The translations under genes were made by a program, and so were the position numbers. Shown piece after piece: positions 30,931 through 39,327 of a DNA stretch of 64,000 nucleotides. The stretch covers positions 27,656 to 91,655 of the forward strand of contig JAZGFB010000006.1 in NCBI GenBank assembly GCA_036479015.1, in the 5' to 3' direction. Position 1 is the stretch's first letter, and each line of letters starts with the position of its first letter. A model generated the notes under the pieces. It ran no database searches. It had not been told where the DNA came from and saw only the letters and a program-made list of their open reading frames with translations. The DNA is from NVTR01 sp036479015. GTDB lineage: Bacteria; Pseudomonadota; Alphaproteobacteria; Rhodobacterales; Rhodobacteraceae.

Positions 30931-33051
30931 TTACTCTTCCGTAACTTCCGCACCGGTTGCCTGGTCCACCATCTTCATGGCCAGCTTCACCTTACCGCGG
31001 TCGTCAAAGCCCAGCAGTTTGACCCAAACTTCCTGACCTTCTTTCAGAACATCCGACGGATGGTTCAAACGACGGTTTTCAATCTGGGACACATGCACCA
31101 GACCGTCTTTTTTGCCAAAGAAGTTCACGAACGCGCCAAAGTCGACGATCTTTACGACCTTGCCTTTGTAGATCACACCGGCTTCCGGCTCAGCCACGAT
31201 CGCATGGATCATGTCATAGGCTTTCTTGATTGCATCACCGTTTGGCGACGCAATCTTGATGATACCTTCGTCGTTGATATCGACCTTAGCGCCCGACACT
31301 TCAACGATCTCGCGGATCACTTTACCACCGGTGCCGATAACTTCCCGGATCTTGTCGGTTGGTACCTGCATGGTTTCAATGCGCGGTGCGTGAACAGAAA
31401 ACTCTGCCGTGTCCGACAGCGATTTGTTCATCTCACCTAAGATATGCAAACGCGCTTCCTTGGCCTGCGCCAAAGCTTCGCCCATGATCGCAGGTGTGAT
31501 ACCGGCGATCTTAATATCCATCTGCAAGGATGTAATCCCAGCTTCGGTACCGGCAACTTTGAAATCCATGTCGCCCAGATGATCTTCGTCACCCAGAATG
31601 TCAGTCAAAATCGCATACTTGCCGTCATCATCCAGGATCAGACCCATGGCAATACCCGCAACCGGTGCCTTCAGCGGAACACCCGCATCCATCATCGACA
31701 GCGAACCACCACAAACAGACGCCATTGACGACGAGCCGTTTGATTCTGTGATCTCAGACACAACCCGAACCGTATAAGGGAAATCGGTGGCAGAAGGCAG
31801 AACCGCCTGCAAAGCGCGCCATGCCAGCTTACCGTGGCCAATCTCACGGCGTCCGGTGAAACCAAAGCGACCAACTTCACCAACCGAATAGGGCGGGAAG
31901 TTGTAATGCAGCATAAAGTTGCTCTTATACATGCCCTGTAGCGCATCGATCATCTGCTCATCGTCGCCAGTGCCCAGCGTGGTAATAACCAAGCCTTGGG
32001 TTTCGCCACGTGTGAACAGGGCTGAGCCGTGGGTGCGTGGCAGCAAACCAGTTTCCGCAACAATCGGACGCACAGTCGTTGTGTCACGACCATCAATCCG
32101 CTTGCCGGTTTTCACAACGTCACCGCGCAAAATACCCGCTTCCAGACCCTTAAGGGCAGAACCAAGGTTGGCATCTTCCAGTTCAGCTTCTTTCAGCTTG
32201 CCCATGATCACATCACGCGCCGCAGCAACAGCCGCCGTGCGTTCTTGCTTGTCAGTGATCTTGAATGCTTTGCGCATTTCCTTTTCACCGGCCTTGGCCA
32301 CAGCCTTGGACAGCTTGGAATAATCTGGTGCCTGGTAGTCAAACGGCTCTTTCGCGCAATCTTCTGCCAGATCAATGATCAGGTCGATCACTGGCTGGAT
32401 CTGCTCATGGGCAAATTCAACTGCGCCCAGCATTTCTGCTTCGGTCAGCTCATATGCTTCAGACTCAACCATCATCACGGCGTCTTTGGTGCCGGCAACA
32501 ACCAGATCAAGACGTTGATCAGGGTTGTTCTTCAGGTCGTGCATGTCGTCCATTTCAGGGTTCAGGATGTACTGGCCACCTTCAAAGCCCACGCGACAGG
32601 CGCCAATTGGCCCCATGAAAGGTGCGCCTGATATGGTCAGCGCCGCAGACGCCGCAATCATCGCCACCATGTCCGGGTCATTCACCAGATCGTGTGACAG
32701 CACTGTGCAGATCAGCAGAACTTCGTTCTTAAAACCTGGGACGAAAAGGGGGCGAATAGGACGGTCAATCAACCGGCTTGTCAGCGTTTCCTTTTCAGTC
32801 GGACGTGCTTCGCGCTTGAAAAAGCCGCCTGGGATCTTCCCGGCAGCGTAATATTTTTCACCGTAGTGAACCGTCAGCGGGAAAAAGTCCTGCCCCGGCT
32901 TTTGCTTTTTGGCAAATGTGACGTTGGCCATAACGCTGGTTTCGCCCAAAGTGGCGATAACCGAACCGTCAGCTTGCCGTGCAACCTTGCCGGTTTCCAG
33001 TGTTAGCGTTTCTTCGCCCCACTGCATTGATTTTTTGGATTCTTTAAACAT
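30931..33051 (-). CDS. pnp: Polyribonucleotide nucleotidyltransferase (PNPase)
   Basis: A 706-residue phosphorolytic 3'-5' exoribonuclease, core of the RNA degradosome. It has two RNase PH domains (KIPGGFFKREARPTEKE, then GSALFTRGETQGL and SNGSSSMASVCGGSLSMMDAG), a KH domain (TDKIREVIGTGGKVIREI) and an S1 domain (YKGKVVKIVDFGAFVNFFGKKDGLVHVSQI). ATG 33051 has AGGAAA upstream. It lies downstream of rpsO as in most proteobacteria. A degraded copy of its 3' end sits at 28285-28391. Confidence 0.98.
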   Translation of the reverse strand: MFKESKKSMQWGEETLTLETGKVARQADGSVIATLGETSVMANVTFAKKQKPGQDFFPLTVHYGEKYYAAGKIPGGFFKREARPTEKETLTSRLIDRPIRPLFVPGFKNEVLLICTVLSHDLVNDPDMVAMIAASAALTISGAPFMGPIGACRVGFEGGQYILNPEMDDMHDLKNNPDQRLDLVVAGTKDAVMMVESEAYELTEAEMLGAVEFAHEQIQPVIDLIIDLAEDCAKEPFDYQAPDYSKLSKAVAKAGEKEMRKAFKITDKQERTAAVAAARDVIMGKLKEAELEDANLGSALKGLEAGILRGDVVKTGKRIDGRDTTTVRPIVAETGLLPRTHGSALFTRGETQGLVITTLGTGDDEQMIDALQGMYKSNFMLHYNFPPYSVGEVGRFGFTGRREIGHGKLAWRALQAVLPSATDFPYTVRVVSEITESNGSSSMASVCGGSLSMMDAGVPLKAPVAGIAMGLILDDDGKYAILTDILGDEDHLGDMDFKVAGTEAGITSLQMDIKIAGITPAIMGEALAQAKEARLHILGEMNKSLSDTAEFSVHAPRIETMQVPTDKIREVIGTGGKVIREIVEVSGAKVDINDEGIIKIASPNGDAIKKAYDMIHAIVAEPEAGVIYKGKVVKIVDFGAFVNFFGKKDGLVHVSQIENRRLNHPSDVLKEGQEVWVKLLGFDDRGKVKLAMKMVDQATGAEVTEE

Positions 33052-33255
33052 GTGTAGTTTCCTATTTGCGGGCACTCCCGGCCTTCCGGGTCCCACGTTT
33101 TCATAGCGGCCGAATTGCCGCCGACCCCTGAGTATCTTTGCGGGTGCCAGGGTCCAAGCACCTCATCTTACGATGTGCGCGCGTTTAGCGGAGATTGGGC
33201 GGGAAGGGAAGGGGGGGTGTATGTGGTGGAATGCCAGGCACGGGATGTAGCAAAC

Positions 33256-33332
33256 CGTAGGATGGGTGCTCGCACCCATCACCAATCCGCCCACCAATCC
33301 AACAATTGGTGGGTGAAATCACCCACCCTACG
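33256..33332. repeat. REPIN-like double hairpin between pnp and rpsO
   Basis: Two short hairpins face each other: GATGGGTG-CTCG-CACCCATC (33261-33280) and GGTGGGTG-AAAT-CACCCACC (33309-33328). The outer flanks CGTAGGATGGGTG (33256-33268) and CACCCACCCTACG (33320-33332) are inverted copies of each other with one mismatch. This is the build of a REP doublet (REPIN). Only one such element was noticed in the window. Confidence 0.7.
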
Positions 33333-33477
33333 TCCTTCACTGCTCATCCGTGCGCACAGTTAACAACGTCTCTCCCCCCAAATCAGCCCTATGAAATTCA
33401 TATGGAAATCATATGGTTTTCATATCCGCCAAACCCCTTCTTTTACAGGCATTAACCCACGATTCGCCGCCAGAACG

Positions 33478-33503
33478 AAAAAACGCGCCCGAATGGGGCG
33501 CGT
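33478..33503 (-). terminator. Rho-independent terminator after rpsO
   Basis: On the minus strand ACGCGCCC pairs with GGGCGCGT (33496-33503 with 33483-33490) around a 5-base loop and is followed by six Us. It begins 30 bases after the rpsO stop, so pnp probably has its own promoter. Confidence 0.85.
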
Positions 33504-33533
33504 TCTGTAATCTCAAATTCGGGAATTCGGCGT

Positions 33534-33803
33534 TTACCGACGCAGACCCAGACGCTTGATCAGGTCCTGATAACGGGCCTCATCCTTGCCACGGGTGTAA
33601 TCCAGCAGCTTGCGGCGCAGGGCCACCATTTTCAACAGACCACGGCGACCGTGGTTGTCTTTTTTGTGGATTTTAAAGTGCTCGGTCAGCGTGGCAATGC
33701 GTGAACTTAGCACTGCGATCTGTACTTCTGGGGATCCGGTATCGCCTTCTTTTATGGCGAATTCTTTCATTAGGCGTGTTTTTTCTTCAGCAGGTATCGA
33801 CAT
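33534..33803 (-). CDS. rpsO: 30S ribosomal protein S15
   Basis: The 89-residue primary 16S rRNA-binding protein S15. It matches the family throughout: EEKTRLMKEFA, GDTGSPEVQIAVLSSRI, LTEHFKIHKKDNHGRRGLLKMVALRRKLLDY. ATG 33803 has AAAGGAG at normal spacing; the longer frame upstream is not needed. In proteobacteria S15 represses its own translation, but I did not identify a pseudoknot leader. Terminated at 33478-33503. Confidence 0.98.
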   Translation of the reverse strand: MSIPAEEKTRLMKEFAIKEGDTGSPEVQIAVLSSRIATLTEHFKIHKKDNHGRRGLLKMVALRRKLLDYTRGKDEARYQDLIKRLGLRR

Positions 33804-33940
33804 CGGGGGCTCCTTTAAAGCTAAGGGTGAATGGCACAAGCCGGGATGTCGTCCAGCAAAGCCCGTGGAGGTATTGTTCATCCCAAATTAGATGAATGCG
33901 CGCGTATAGGCGATAAATACGCCAATGGAAAGTATTTAAA

Positions 33941-34216
33941 CTACTTCTCTGTATTCATCTGATTGGCAATCTCTGCTGCCCATTCACCGATGATCGGAAT
34001 GAAATCAATATTGGATAGGAACTGGCCCAGTATCCAGACCAGAATTGTCGCCCCTAGAACCGTCCCTAAACCAAAGGCCAAGCCTCTGATAAAGTTGAAT
34101 ATTATCAACTTTATTATTGAGTTGTGAAGCCTGACAAACCGATGGCTGTTAAGCCGGGATATTTCCAGCCTAAGGGCTGTCAGTTCCGCCCGATCGTCGT
34201 CGGTAATGCCGGTCAT
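33941..34216 (-). CDS. DUF5665 small membrane protein
   Basis: Ninety-one residues: a charged helical N-terminal half (residues 1-40, with a possible short coiled coil DRAELTALRLEISRLNSH) followed by a hydrophobic segment FIRGLAFGLGTVLGATILVWILGQFL (about 43-68). The segment with its Gly pattern is typical of DUF5665 proteins, whose function is unknown. It lies alone between rpsO and the divergent acidic-protein gene. Confidence 0.75.
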   Translation of the reverse strand: MTGITDDDRAELTALRLEISRLNSHRFVRLHNSIIKLIIFNFIRGLAFGLGTVLGATILVWILGQFLSNIDFIPIIGEWAAEIANQMNTEK

Positions 34217-34332
34217 TTTCAGTGTCCCTACGCCATCTCAATTGGGGGGATGTATAGGCTTTTAACTACTTAGCACAACGACCTTCCCCGTTTCGATGTT
34301 AGGGTCGCTTCCGGTGGAATGTGAGGTGTGTG

Positions 34333-34968
34333 ATGGGTATCGCATTGTTATTGCTTGGGCTTTTGCCCTTGATGTTTATGCCGGATTTTTCGGATGATGA
34401 TTCTGATGCTGCCGGGGATGACGTTATTCCGGTGTTTCCGGGAATTGAAGATGACGGTTTGCAGGATGATACCAGCCTGCTGGAGGATCCCGGTGATCAG
34501 GACGGCGATGTATCTGACGACCAAATGCCTGAAGAACCGGTCGATATTCTTGCGCCAAATGTCGAAAATGACCTGCCCGATGATGGCACTCAAAATCCTG
34601 ACCCGGTCGATATTTTGGCCCCCTTGGATGACCATGATTTCCTAACCCCGAACGACCCGGATGAGGGCGATGTTGTGTCGCCGGTGGATCAGATCGAATC
34701 CGATTCCGATACTATCTGGATCAACTTTGATGACGACGCCGGGCTTGGGTATTCCGAGATAGAAGATTTCCAATCCGGCCAGGATGTGCTGCATGTCCTG
34801 ATCGCACCAGATATGGTGGTCGGGCCGCTGGATGTTGAGATTATGCAATCTCAAAATGGTTTAGATTCATTGGTTTACATAGAACAACAACTGATTGCGA
34901 TCTTGAAAAATGCGCCCAATGCCAGCCTTGCAGACGTCTTGGTAGAGGTCGGCGTTATCGCCGCTTAA
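34333..34968 (+). CDS. Highly acidic secreted or anchored protein of unknown function
   Basis: A 211-residue protein from ATG 34333, with GAGG upstream. Residues 1-17 (MGIALLLLGLLPLMFMP) form a membrane anchor or signal. Residues 18-135 are an extremely Asp/Glu/Pro-rich linker with an imperfect repeat (EEPVDILAPNVENDLPDDG / PDPVDILAPLDDHDF). The last ~75 residues form a small domain, IWINFDDDAGLGYSEIEDFQSGQDVLHVLI..., resembling the C-terminal DF..G.D.L pattern of roseobacter RTX/hemolysin-type proteins. Calcium binding is plausible but unproven. Convergent overlap of four bases with the DUF1643 gene. Confidence 0.75.
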   Translation: MGIALLLLGLLPLMFMPDFSDDDSDAAGDDVIPVFPGIEDDGLQDDTSLLEDPGDQDGDVSDDQMPEEPVDILAPNVENDLPDDGTQNPDPVDILAPLDDHDFLTPNDPDEGDVVSPVDQIESDSDTIWINFDDDAGLGYSEIEDFQSGQDVLHVLIAPDMVVGPLDVEIMQSQNGLDSLVYIEQQLIAILKNAPNASLADVLVEVGVIAA

Positions 34969-35471
34969 ACCCATTCCCTGGGTTGTTCGGCATAGGCGAT
35001 ATACAGCGGATGCTTTGGGTGCCCGGCCTTGGTCAGACCCAGGTGGAGCAATCCGCAGCCTGTGCTTTTCAGCAACGTCGCAACGGCATCGCCCCGACCC
35101 TGATGTGCCCCATGTGCGCCCCATGCACAGATGATCTGATCCGCCCAGTCACAGCTGTCCAAAATTGCCGCGTCGTTTTCCGGGCCAACCGGATCAACCG
35201 CCCGGCGCATTTTCTTGGGGTCGGTGTCACGCCAGGCAAAAATATTGGTCACCCGGAAGCCGCCAAACCCCAACGTCCGGGCCCGGCGTTCGCAGCGTTC
35301 CACTGTCGGGTCATTTTGCATCTCGGTTGCGGTTGATGGGTTCAGCATGATGAAATGCACCGTGGCCCCGGCGTCATGCCAAACCCGGGTCAACATATAC
35401 CGGTATTTTTCGCACTCTGAATATACCGCCACACTGGCCGCGTCGCCCTTTTGGTGGGAGCGGGTGATCAC
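34965..35471 (-). CDS. DUF1643 family protein
   Basis: A 168-residue DUF1643 protein. The family signature is complete: YRYMLTRVW, VHFIMLNPSTATEMQNDPTVERCERRARTLGFGGFRVTNIFAWR and IICAWGAHG. Function is unknown; the strongly conserved NPS/DPT motif and Cys suggest an enzyme or nucleotide-binding role. The start codon overlaps the truB stop by four bases, so it is the third gene of an rbfA-truB-DUF1643 operon. Confidence 0.9.
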   Translation of the reverse strand: MITRSHQKGDAASVAVYSECEKYRYMLTRVWHDAGATVHFIMLNPSTATEMQNDPTVERCERRARTLGFGGFRVTNIFAWRDTDPKKMRRAVDPVGPENDAAILDSCDWADQIICAWGAHGAHQGRGDAVATLLKSTGCGLLHLGLTKAGHPKHPLYIAYAEQPREWV

Positions 35472-36373
35472 TGATTGAAAACCCGACTGGGGTGTAATTC
35501 GCCTGATTTATAGATACCAACAGCCACAGCTTTGCCCTGGTAAGAGGCCCAGACCTCATCACCGTATTCGGCGTTTGACGTCAAAACCAAGCCCGGGTTG
35601 CCGTTTCTCAGCCGTGCCGCACCTTCGGCGCTGGCGATCAGTTCGGGCAGATCACACAATCCTACCTCTAGCGGTTGCAACAGCGTATCCAAGGCGGGCG
35701 TTCTGGCCATATCCTCAACATGTTGCAGCGTGGTGCCATCGGTTGCTTCAAACGGGCCCGACCACACCCGGTGCAGGTTTTTGACATGGGCATAACAGCC
35801 CAGAACCTCGCCGAGATCACGGGCGATAGATCGAACATATCCGCCCTTGCCGCAGATCATTTCAAGCTCAACATGGTCCGGGTCTGGGCGCGCTGCCATT
35901 TCCAGTGACTCAACAAATAGCGGGCGCGCAGATAGTTTAATATCTTCACCCTCTCGGGCAAGTTTATAGGCCCGCTCACCGTCAATTTTCACCGCCGAAA
36001 ACTTTGGCGGCACTTGCATTACGTCGCCTACAAATGCGGGTAGAGCAGCCCGTATCGCCCCGTCATCCGGGCGCAGATCGCTTGACGAAATTGTCTCACC
36101 CTCGGCGTCATCTGTGTTGGTGGCGGACCCTAACCGCACCACAAACCGGTAGGCCTTCAGCGCATCCGTAATGTAAGGAATGGTCTTGGTCGCCTCGCCA
36201 AAAGCGATGGCCAGAACGCCGGTTGCATCTGGGTCTAACGTGCCGGCATGGCCTGCCTTTTTTGCGTCAAATGCCCATCTGACTTTGTTGACTACAGCGG
36301 TTGATGTGATGCCTGCTGGCTTGTCCACAATCAACCAGCCGGAAATATCACGGCCCTTTTTACGACGCGCCAT
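35468..36373 (-). CDS. truB: tRNA pseudouridine(55) synthase TruB
   Basis: A 301-residue enzyme isomerising U55 in the T-loop of tRNAs. Motifs: GWLIVDKPAGITSTAVVNKVR at the N terminus, KAGHAGTLDPDATGVLAIAFG with the catalytic Asp, and GGYVRSIARDLGE. The C-terminal region ends with a short PUA-like part. Its start overlaps the rbfA stop. The rbfA-truB(-rpsO-pnp) order is conserved in bacteria. Confidence 0.97.
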   Translation of the reverse strand: MARRKKGRDISGWLIVDKPAGITSTAVVNKVRWAFDAKKAGHAGTLDPDATGVLAIAFGEATKTIPYITDALKAYRFVVRLGSATNTDDAEGETISSSDLRPDDGAIRAALPAFVGDVMQVPPKFSAVKIDGERAYKLAREGEDIKLSARPLFVESLEMAARPDPDHVELEMICGKGGYVRSIARDLGEVLGCYAHVKNLHRVWSGPFEATDGTTLQHVEDMARTPALDTLLQPLEVGLCDLPELIASAEGAARLRNGNPGLVLTSNAEYGDEVWASYQGKAVAVGIYKSGELHPSRVFNQ

Positions 36374-36777
36374 CAGTCGTTGTCGTTGTTCAGGTCGCGG
36401 CGGACATCGTCGCGGTCAAACAAACGCTTGGTATCGTCCATCTGATCAAAGGTTTCGTCAATGAGAAACCGCAGTTCAGGTGAAAACTTAAGAGCCACAG
36501 CCTTGGCCACCGCGCGGCGCAGCTCATAGGTATTGCGGGCCAGTGCTGCTATGGCCTCTGCCTTGTTCTTGCCGCCCAGTGGCAGAACATAAACAGTGGC
36601 CACCCGTAGGTCGTTAGAGGTTCGCACCTCACCCACAGTGATCGACATGCGGTTCAGTTCAGGGTCATGAATATCACCCCGGCTAAGGACCTGTGAAAGG
36701 GTGCGCCGGATCAATTCGCCGACCCGTAATTGACGCTGGGTCGGGCCCGCGCCTGAATGATGTGTGCTCTTTGCCAT
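36373..36777 (-). CDS. rbfA: 30S ribosome-binding factor A
   Basis: A 134-residue KH-fold assembly factor for the 5' region of 16S rRNA, needed for cold growth in E. coli. Motifs RVGELIRRTLSQVLSRGD, TVGEVRTSNDLRVATVYVLPLGG and LKFSPELRFLIDETFDQMDD are typical. ATG 36777 is preferred because the conserved N terminus begins there. Divergent from dapB with about 95 bases between. Confidence 0.95.
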   Translation of the reverse strand: MAKSTHHSGAGPTQRQLRVGELIRRTLSQVLSRGDIHDPELNRMSITVGEVRTSNDLRVATVYVLPLGGKNKAEAIAALARNTYELRRAVAKAVALKFSPELRFLIDETFDQMDDTKRLFDRDDVRRDLNNDND

Positions 36778-36872
36778 GGACGCCCAGATAATCCCGATTG
36801 GCGGCCACTGCAACAGGGGTTTGCCTGATCGGCACTTGTCGCTAAAGGTTGTGCCAGAGCAGGAGACAAGCA

Positions 36873-37682
36873 ATGGGCACTTTACCAGGAATAGTCGTCA
36901 CCGGTGCGTCCGGCAGGATGGGGCAGATGTTGGTACGCACAGTGGTTGCCTCTGACGCTGCCCGCCTTGTTGGCGCGTTGGTACGCACCGGGCACGGTTG
37001 GGTTGGCCAGGATATCGGGGCGGCCATGGGCGGTGCGGATATTGGCGTCACAGTGGTTGATGACCCTGTGCAGGCATTTGTACATGCTCAGGCGGTACTG
37101 GATTTCACCCGCCCAGAGGCGACGGTTGAATACGCGGCGATAGCAGCGCAGGCCCGCGCCGTGCATGTAATAGGCACTACCGGGCTGCAAGATGCAGACC
37201 TGGCCAAGATCAATGCCGCGTCGCGCCATGCAGTCATTGTGCGGGCCGGAAATATGAGCGTCGGGGTCAATCTGATGGCCAAGTTGACCCAAATAGTCGC
37301 GGCCGCATTGGATGATAATTTTGATATCGAAATTGTGGAAACCCATCACAATCAAAAGGTTGATGCCCCTTCAGGTACGGCGCTGATGCTGGGCCAGGCG
37401 GCGGCAGATGGGCGCGGTGTGGCGCTGGCAGACGTGCGCGACAGTGGCCGCGACGGCATTACCGGGGCGCGCAAAACTGGTGGCATCGGTTTTTCTGCCA
37501 TTCGCGGTGGTGACGTGGTCGGCGAACATGATGTGATCTTTGCCGGGGCAGGGGAACGCATTGTCTTACGCCATATCGCAACTGATCGCGCGCTTTATGC
37601 CAAGGGGGCACTGCGCGCCGCCCTTTGGGGGCAAGATAAAAAGCCCGGCGAATATGACATGAATGATGTGTTGGGGATATAG
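36873..37682 (+). CDS. dapB: 4-hydroxy-tetrahydrodipicolinate reductase
   Basis: A 269-residue NAD(P)H-dependent reductase of the DAP/lysine pathway. The Rossmann loop is VVTGASGRMGQML; the catalytic region EIVETHHNQKVDAPSGTALMLG contains the His-His and Lys; SAIRGGDVVGEHDVIFAG follows. ATG 36873 has CAGGAGA upstream. Complete and ordinary. Confidence 0.97.
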   Translation: MGTLPGIVVTGASGRMGQMLVRTVVASDAARLVGALVRTGHGWVGQDIGAAMGGADIGVTVVDDPVQAFVHAQAVLDFTRPEATVEYAAIAAQARAVHVIGTTGLQDADLAKINAASRHAVIVRAGNMSVGVNLMAKLTQIVAAALDDNFDIEIVETHHNQKVDAPSGTALMLGQAAADGRGVALADVRDSGRDGITGARKTGGIGFSAIRGGDVVGEHDVIFAGAGERIVLRHIATDRALYAKGALRAALWGQDKKPGEYDMNDVLGI

Positions 37683-37697
37683 CGGGGTAAGGGCTGA

Positions 37698-37883
37698 CTA
37701 GAAATCCACCGCAATACCGTTTCGTTCCCAATCGCCATAACGCACGGGTTCTGGCCCTTTGCGGCCGCCATGCTCTACCGGCGGCGATTTTTCTGAAGCT
37801 GCTTTGCTGCGGCGCGCCTCAGCCTCGGCCAGTGCGCGTGCTGCGGCGGGCGAAATTTTAGCAGGTTTTATTAAATCAGGCAT
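37698..37883 (-). CDS. DUF1674 protein (succinate dehydrogenase assembly factor 4-like)
   Basis: Sixty-one residues, disordered Ala/Lys-rich N terminus and the family C terminus GGRKGPEPVRYGDWERNGIAVDF, the signature of DUF1674/SDHAF4. Eukaryotic SDHAF4 binds flavinylated SdhA; the bacterial homologue is assumed to help likewise. ATG 37883 has AAGGA at good spacing; 37889 is also possible. Convergent with dapB. Confidence 0.88.
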   Translation of the reverse strand: MPDLIKPAKISPAAARALAEAEARRSKAASEKSPPVEHGGRKGPEPVRYGDWERNGIAVDF

Positions 37884-37956
37884 CGGCATCCTTGTTCAGA
37901 TCAGACAGGTGTTATAGTGGCTTGGCGCACCAAACAAGTGATTAGGAACCCCAACC

Positions 37957-39228
37957 ATGGCCCAACCTGGCCTCGCCCCACGCCGTGAAGCGGTAAAAAT
38001 GCTTGATGCCATTCAGGAAAAAGGCGCCATGCTGTCAGAGCTGTTGCCTGACGCTGTCGCGCATTTGCCCGTCGATGAGCGCGCCCGCGCCCAACGTCTG
38101 GTGCTGACCACATTGCGCTGGAGGGATCGGGCAGATCGCATTTTGGGCCCGTTCCTGCGAAACAAACCACACCCGACGGTGCTGAACGTGCTGCGTTTGG
38201 GCGTGGTTGAGTTGTTGGTGGACGGTGCCGCGCCCCATGGTGTTTTAAACAGCGCCGTCAGCATCGTTAAGTCGGATAAAACGCTGCAATATATGTCTGG
38301 ACTGGTCAATGCGGTGTTGCGAAACGTAACCCGCCTGCCGGAAGGTAAATGGTCGGATCTGCCCGCGCCAAAATTGCCGAAATGGCTGCGCAAACAATTG
38401 ATTGCCGATTACGGAAAGCCAGCGATTGTTGCCATGGAAAAAGCCCATAGCATGGGCGCGGCGATTGACCTGACGGTCAAATCTGACCCTGAAAAATGGG
38501 CCGAAAAGCTGGGCGGTGTGGTGGTGCCCACAGGGTCGGTGCGCTTGACAGGTTCCCCCCAGATTTCCAACCTTGAAGGTTTTGAAACCGGTGACTGGTG
38601 GGTTCAGGACGCCGCGGCGACCTTACCTGCCCAATTGCTTAATACCCGCCCCGGCGAACGGGTGCTGGATATCTGCGCTGCCCCTGGCGGCAAGACCATG
38701 CAAATGTGCAATACAGGCGCTGATGTTACAGCCCTGGATATGTCGGGGCCGCGCATGGAGCGGGTGAATGAAAACCTGACCCGCACCAAACTGAATGCAA
38801 AAATAGTGATTACCGACGCACTGCATTACAAAGATGACCCCTATGACGCTATTTTGCTGGATGCGCCGTGCAGCGCCACCGGTACCATTCGGCGGCACCC
38901 GGATTTGCCCTATGCCAAGGACAGTTCCGGTTTTGCGGCGCTGTTTGAGTTGCAGGAAAAAATGCTGGACCGCGCGCTTGACCTGCTAAAGCCGGGCGGG
39001 CGCATGGTCTATTGCACCTGTAGCTTGCTGATTGATGAAGGCGAGGAACAGATAAGGGACCTGCTTAAGCGCAATACGGGCGTCTCTGTTGATCTTGCGG
39101 CCCGTGATGCCTTGGGGCTGCCAGCCGACTGGAATGTGGCAGAAGGACTGCGCACCCGGCCTGATTACTGGTCTGACATTGGCAGTTTGGACGGGTTTTT
39201 CATGACAGTTCTGCAAAAGGCGGGCTAA
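37957..39228 (+). CDS. rsmB: RsmB-type 16S rRNA (cytosine-5) methyltransferase
   Basis: A 423-residue protein with an N-terminal NusB-like RNA-binding domain (about 1-135: AVKMLDAIQEKGAMLSELL...VLNVLRLGVVELL) and a C-terminal Rossmann methyltransferase. The SAM loop is VLDICAAPGGKTMQM, catalytic Cys residues are in LLDAPCSATGTIRRHPD and VYCTCSLLIDEGEEQI. E. coli RsmB methylates C967 of 16S rRNA; the NusB fusion supports this assignment. Followed by heparinase-like and purH genes, a conserved alphaproteobacterial order. Confidence 0.93.
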   Translation: MAQPGLAPRREAVKMLDAIQEKGAMLSELLPDAVAHLPVDERARAQRLVLTTLRWRDRADRILGPFLRNKPHPTVLNVLRLGVVELLVDGAAPHGVLNSAVSIVKSDKTLQYMSGLVNAVLRNVTRLPEGKWSDLPAPKLPKWLRKQLIADYGKPAIVAMEKAHSMGAAIDLTVKSDPEKWAEKLGGVVVPTGSVRLTGSPQISNLEGFETGDWWVQDAAATLPAQLLNTRPGERVLDICAAPGGKTMQMCNTGADVTALDMSGPRMERVNENLTRTKLNAKIVITDALHYKDDPYDAILLDAPCSATGTIRRHPDLPYAKDSSGFAALFELQEKMLDRALDLLKPGGRMVYCTCSLLIDEGEEQIRDLLKRNTGVSVDLAARDALGLPADWNVAEGLRTRPDYWSDIGSLDGFFMTVLQKAG

Positions 39229-39327
39229 AGATTTTATTTGGCCGATGACAGCGGCGCATTCTGGTTCTATTGTTAGGAAAAATAACTGCCCCAAACGGGC
39301 CTAACACGCGGCGAAGCAGGAGCCCCG

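Noticed and set aside
33107..33240. A CRISPR or tandem repeat near the pnp leader
   Set aside because: Only one inverted hairpin doublet is present, with no regular spacer-repeat pattern.
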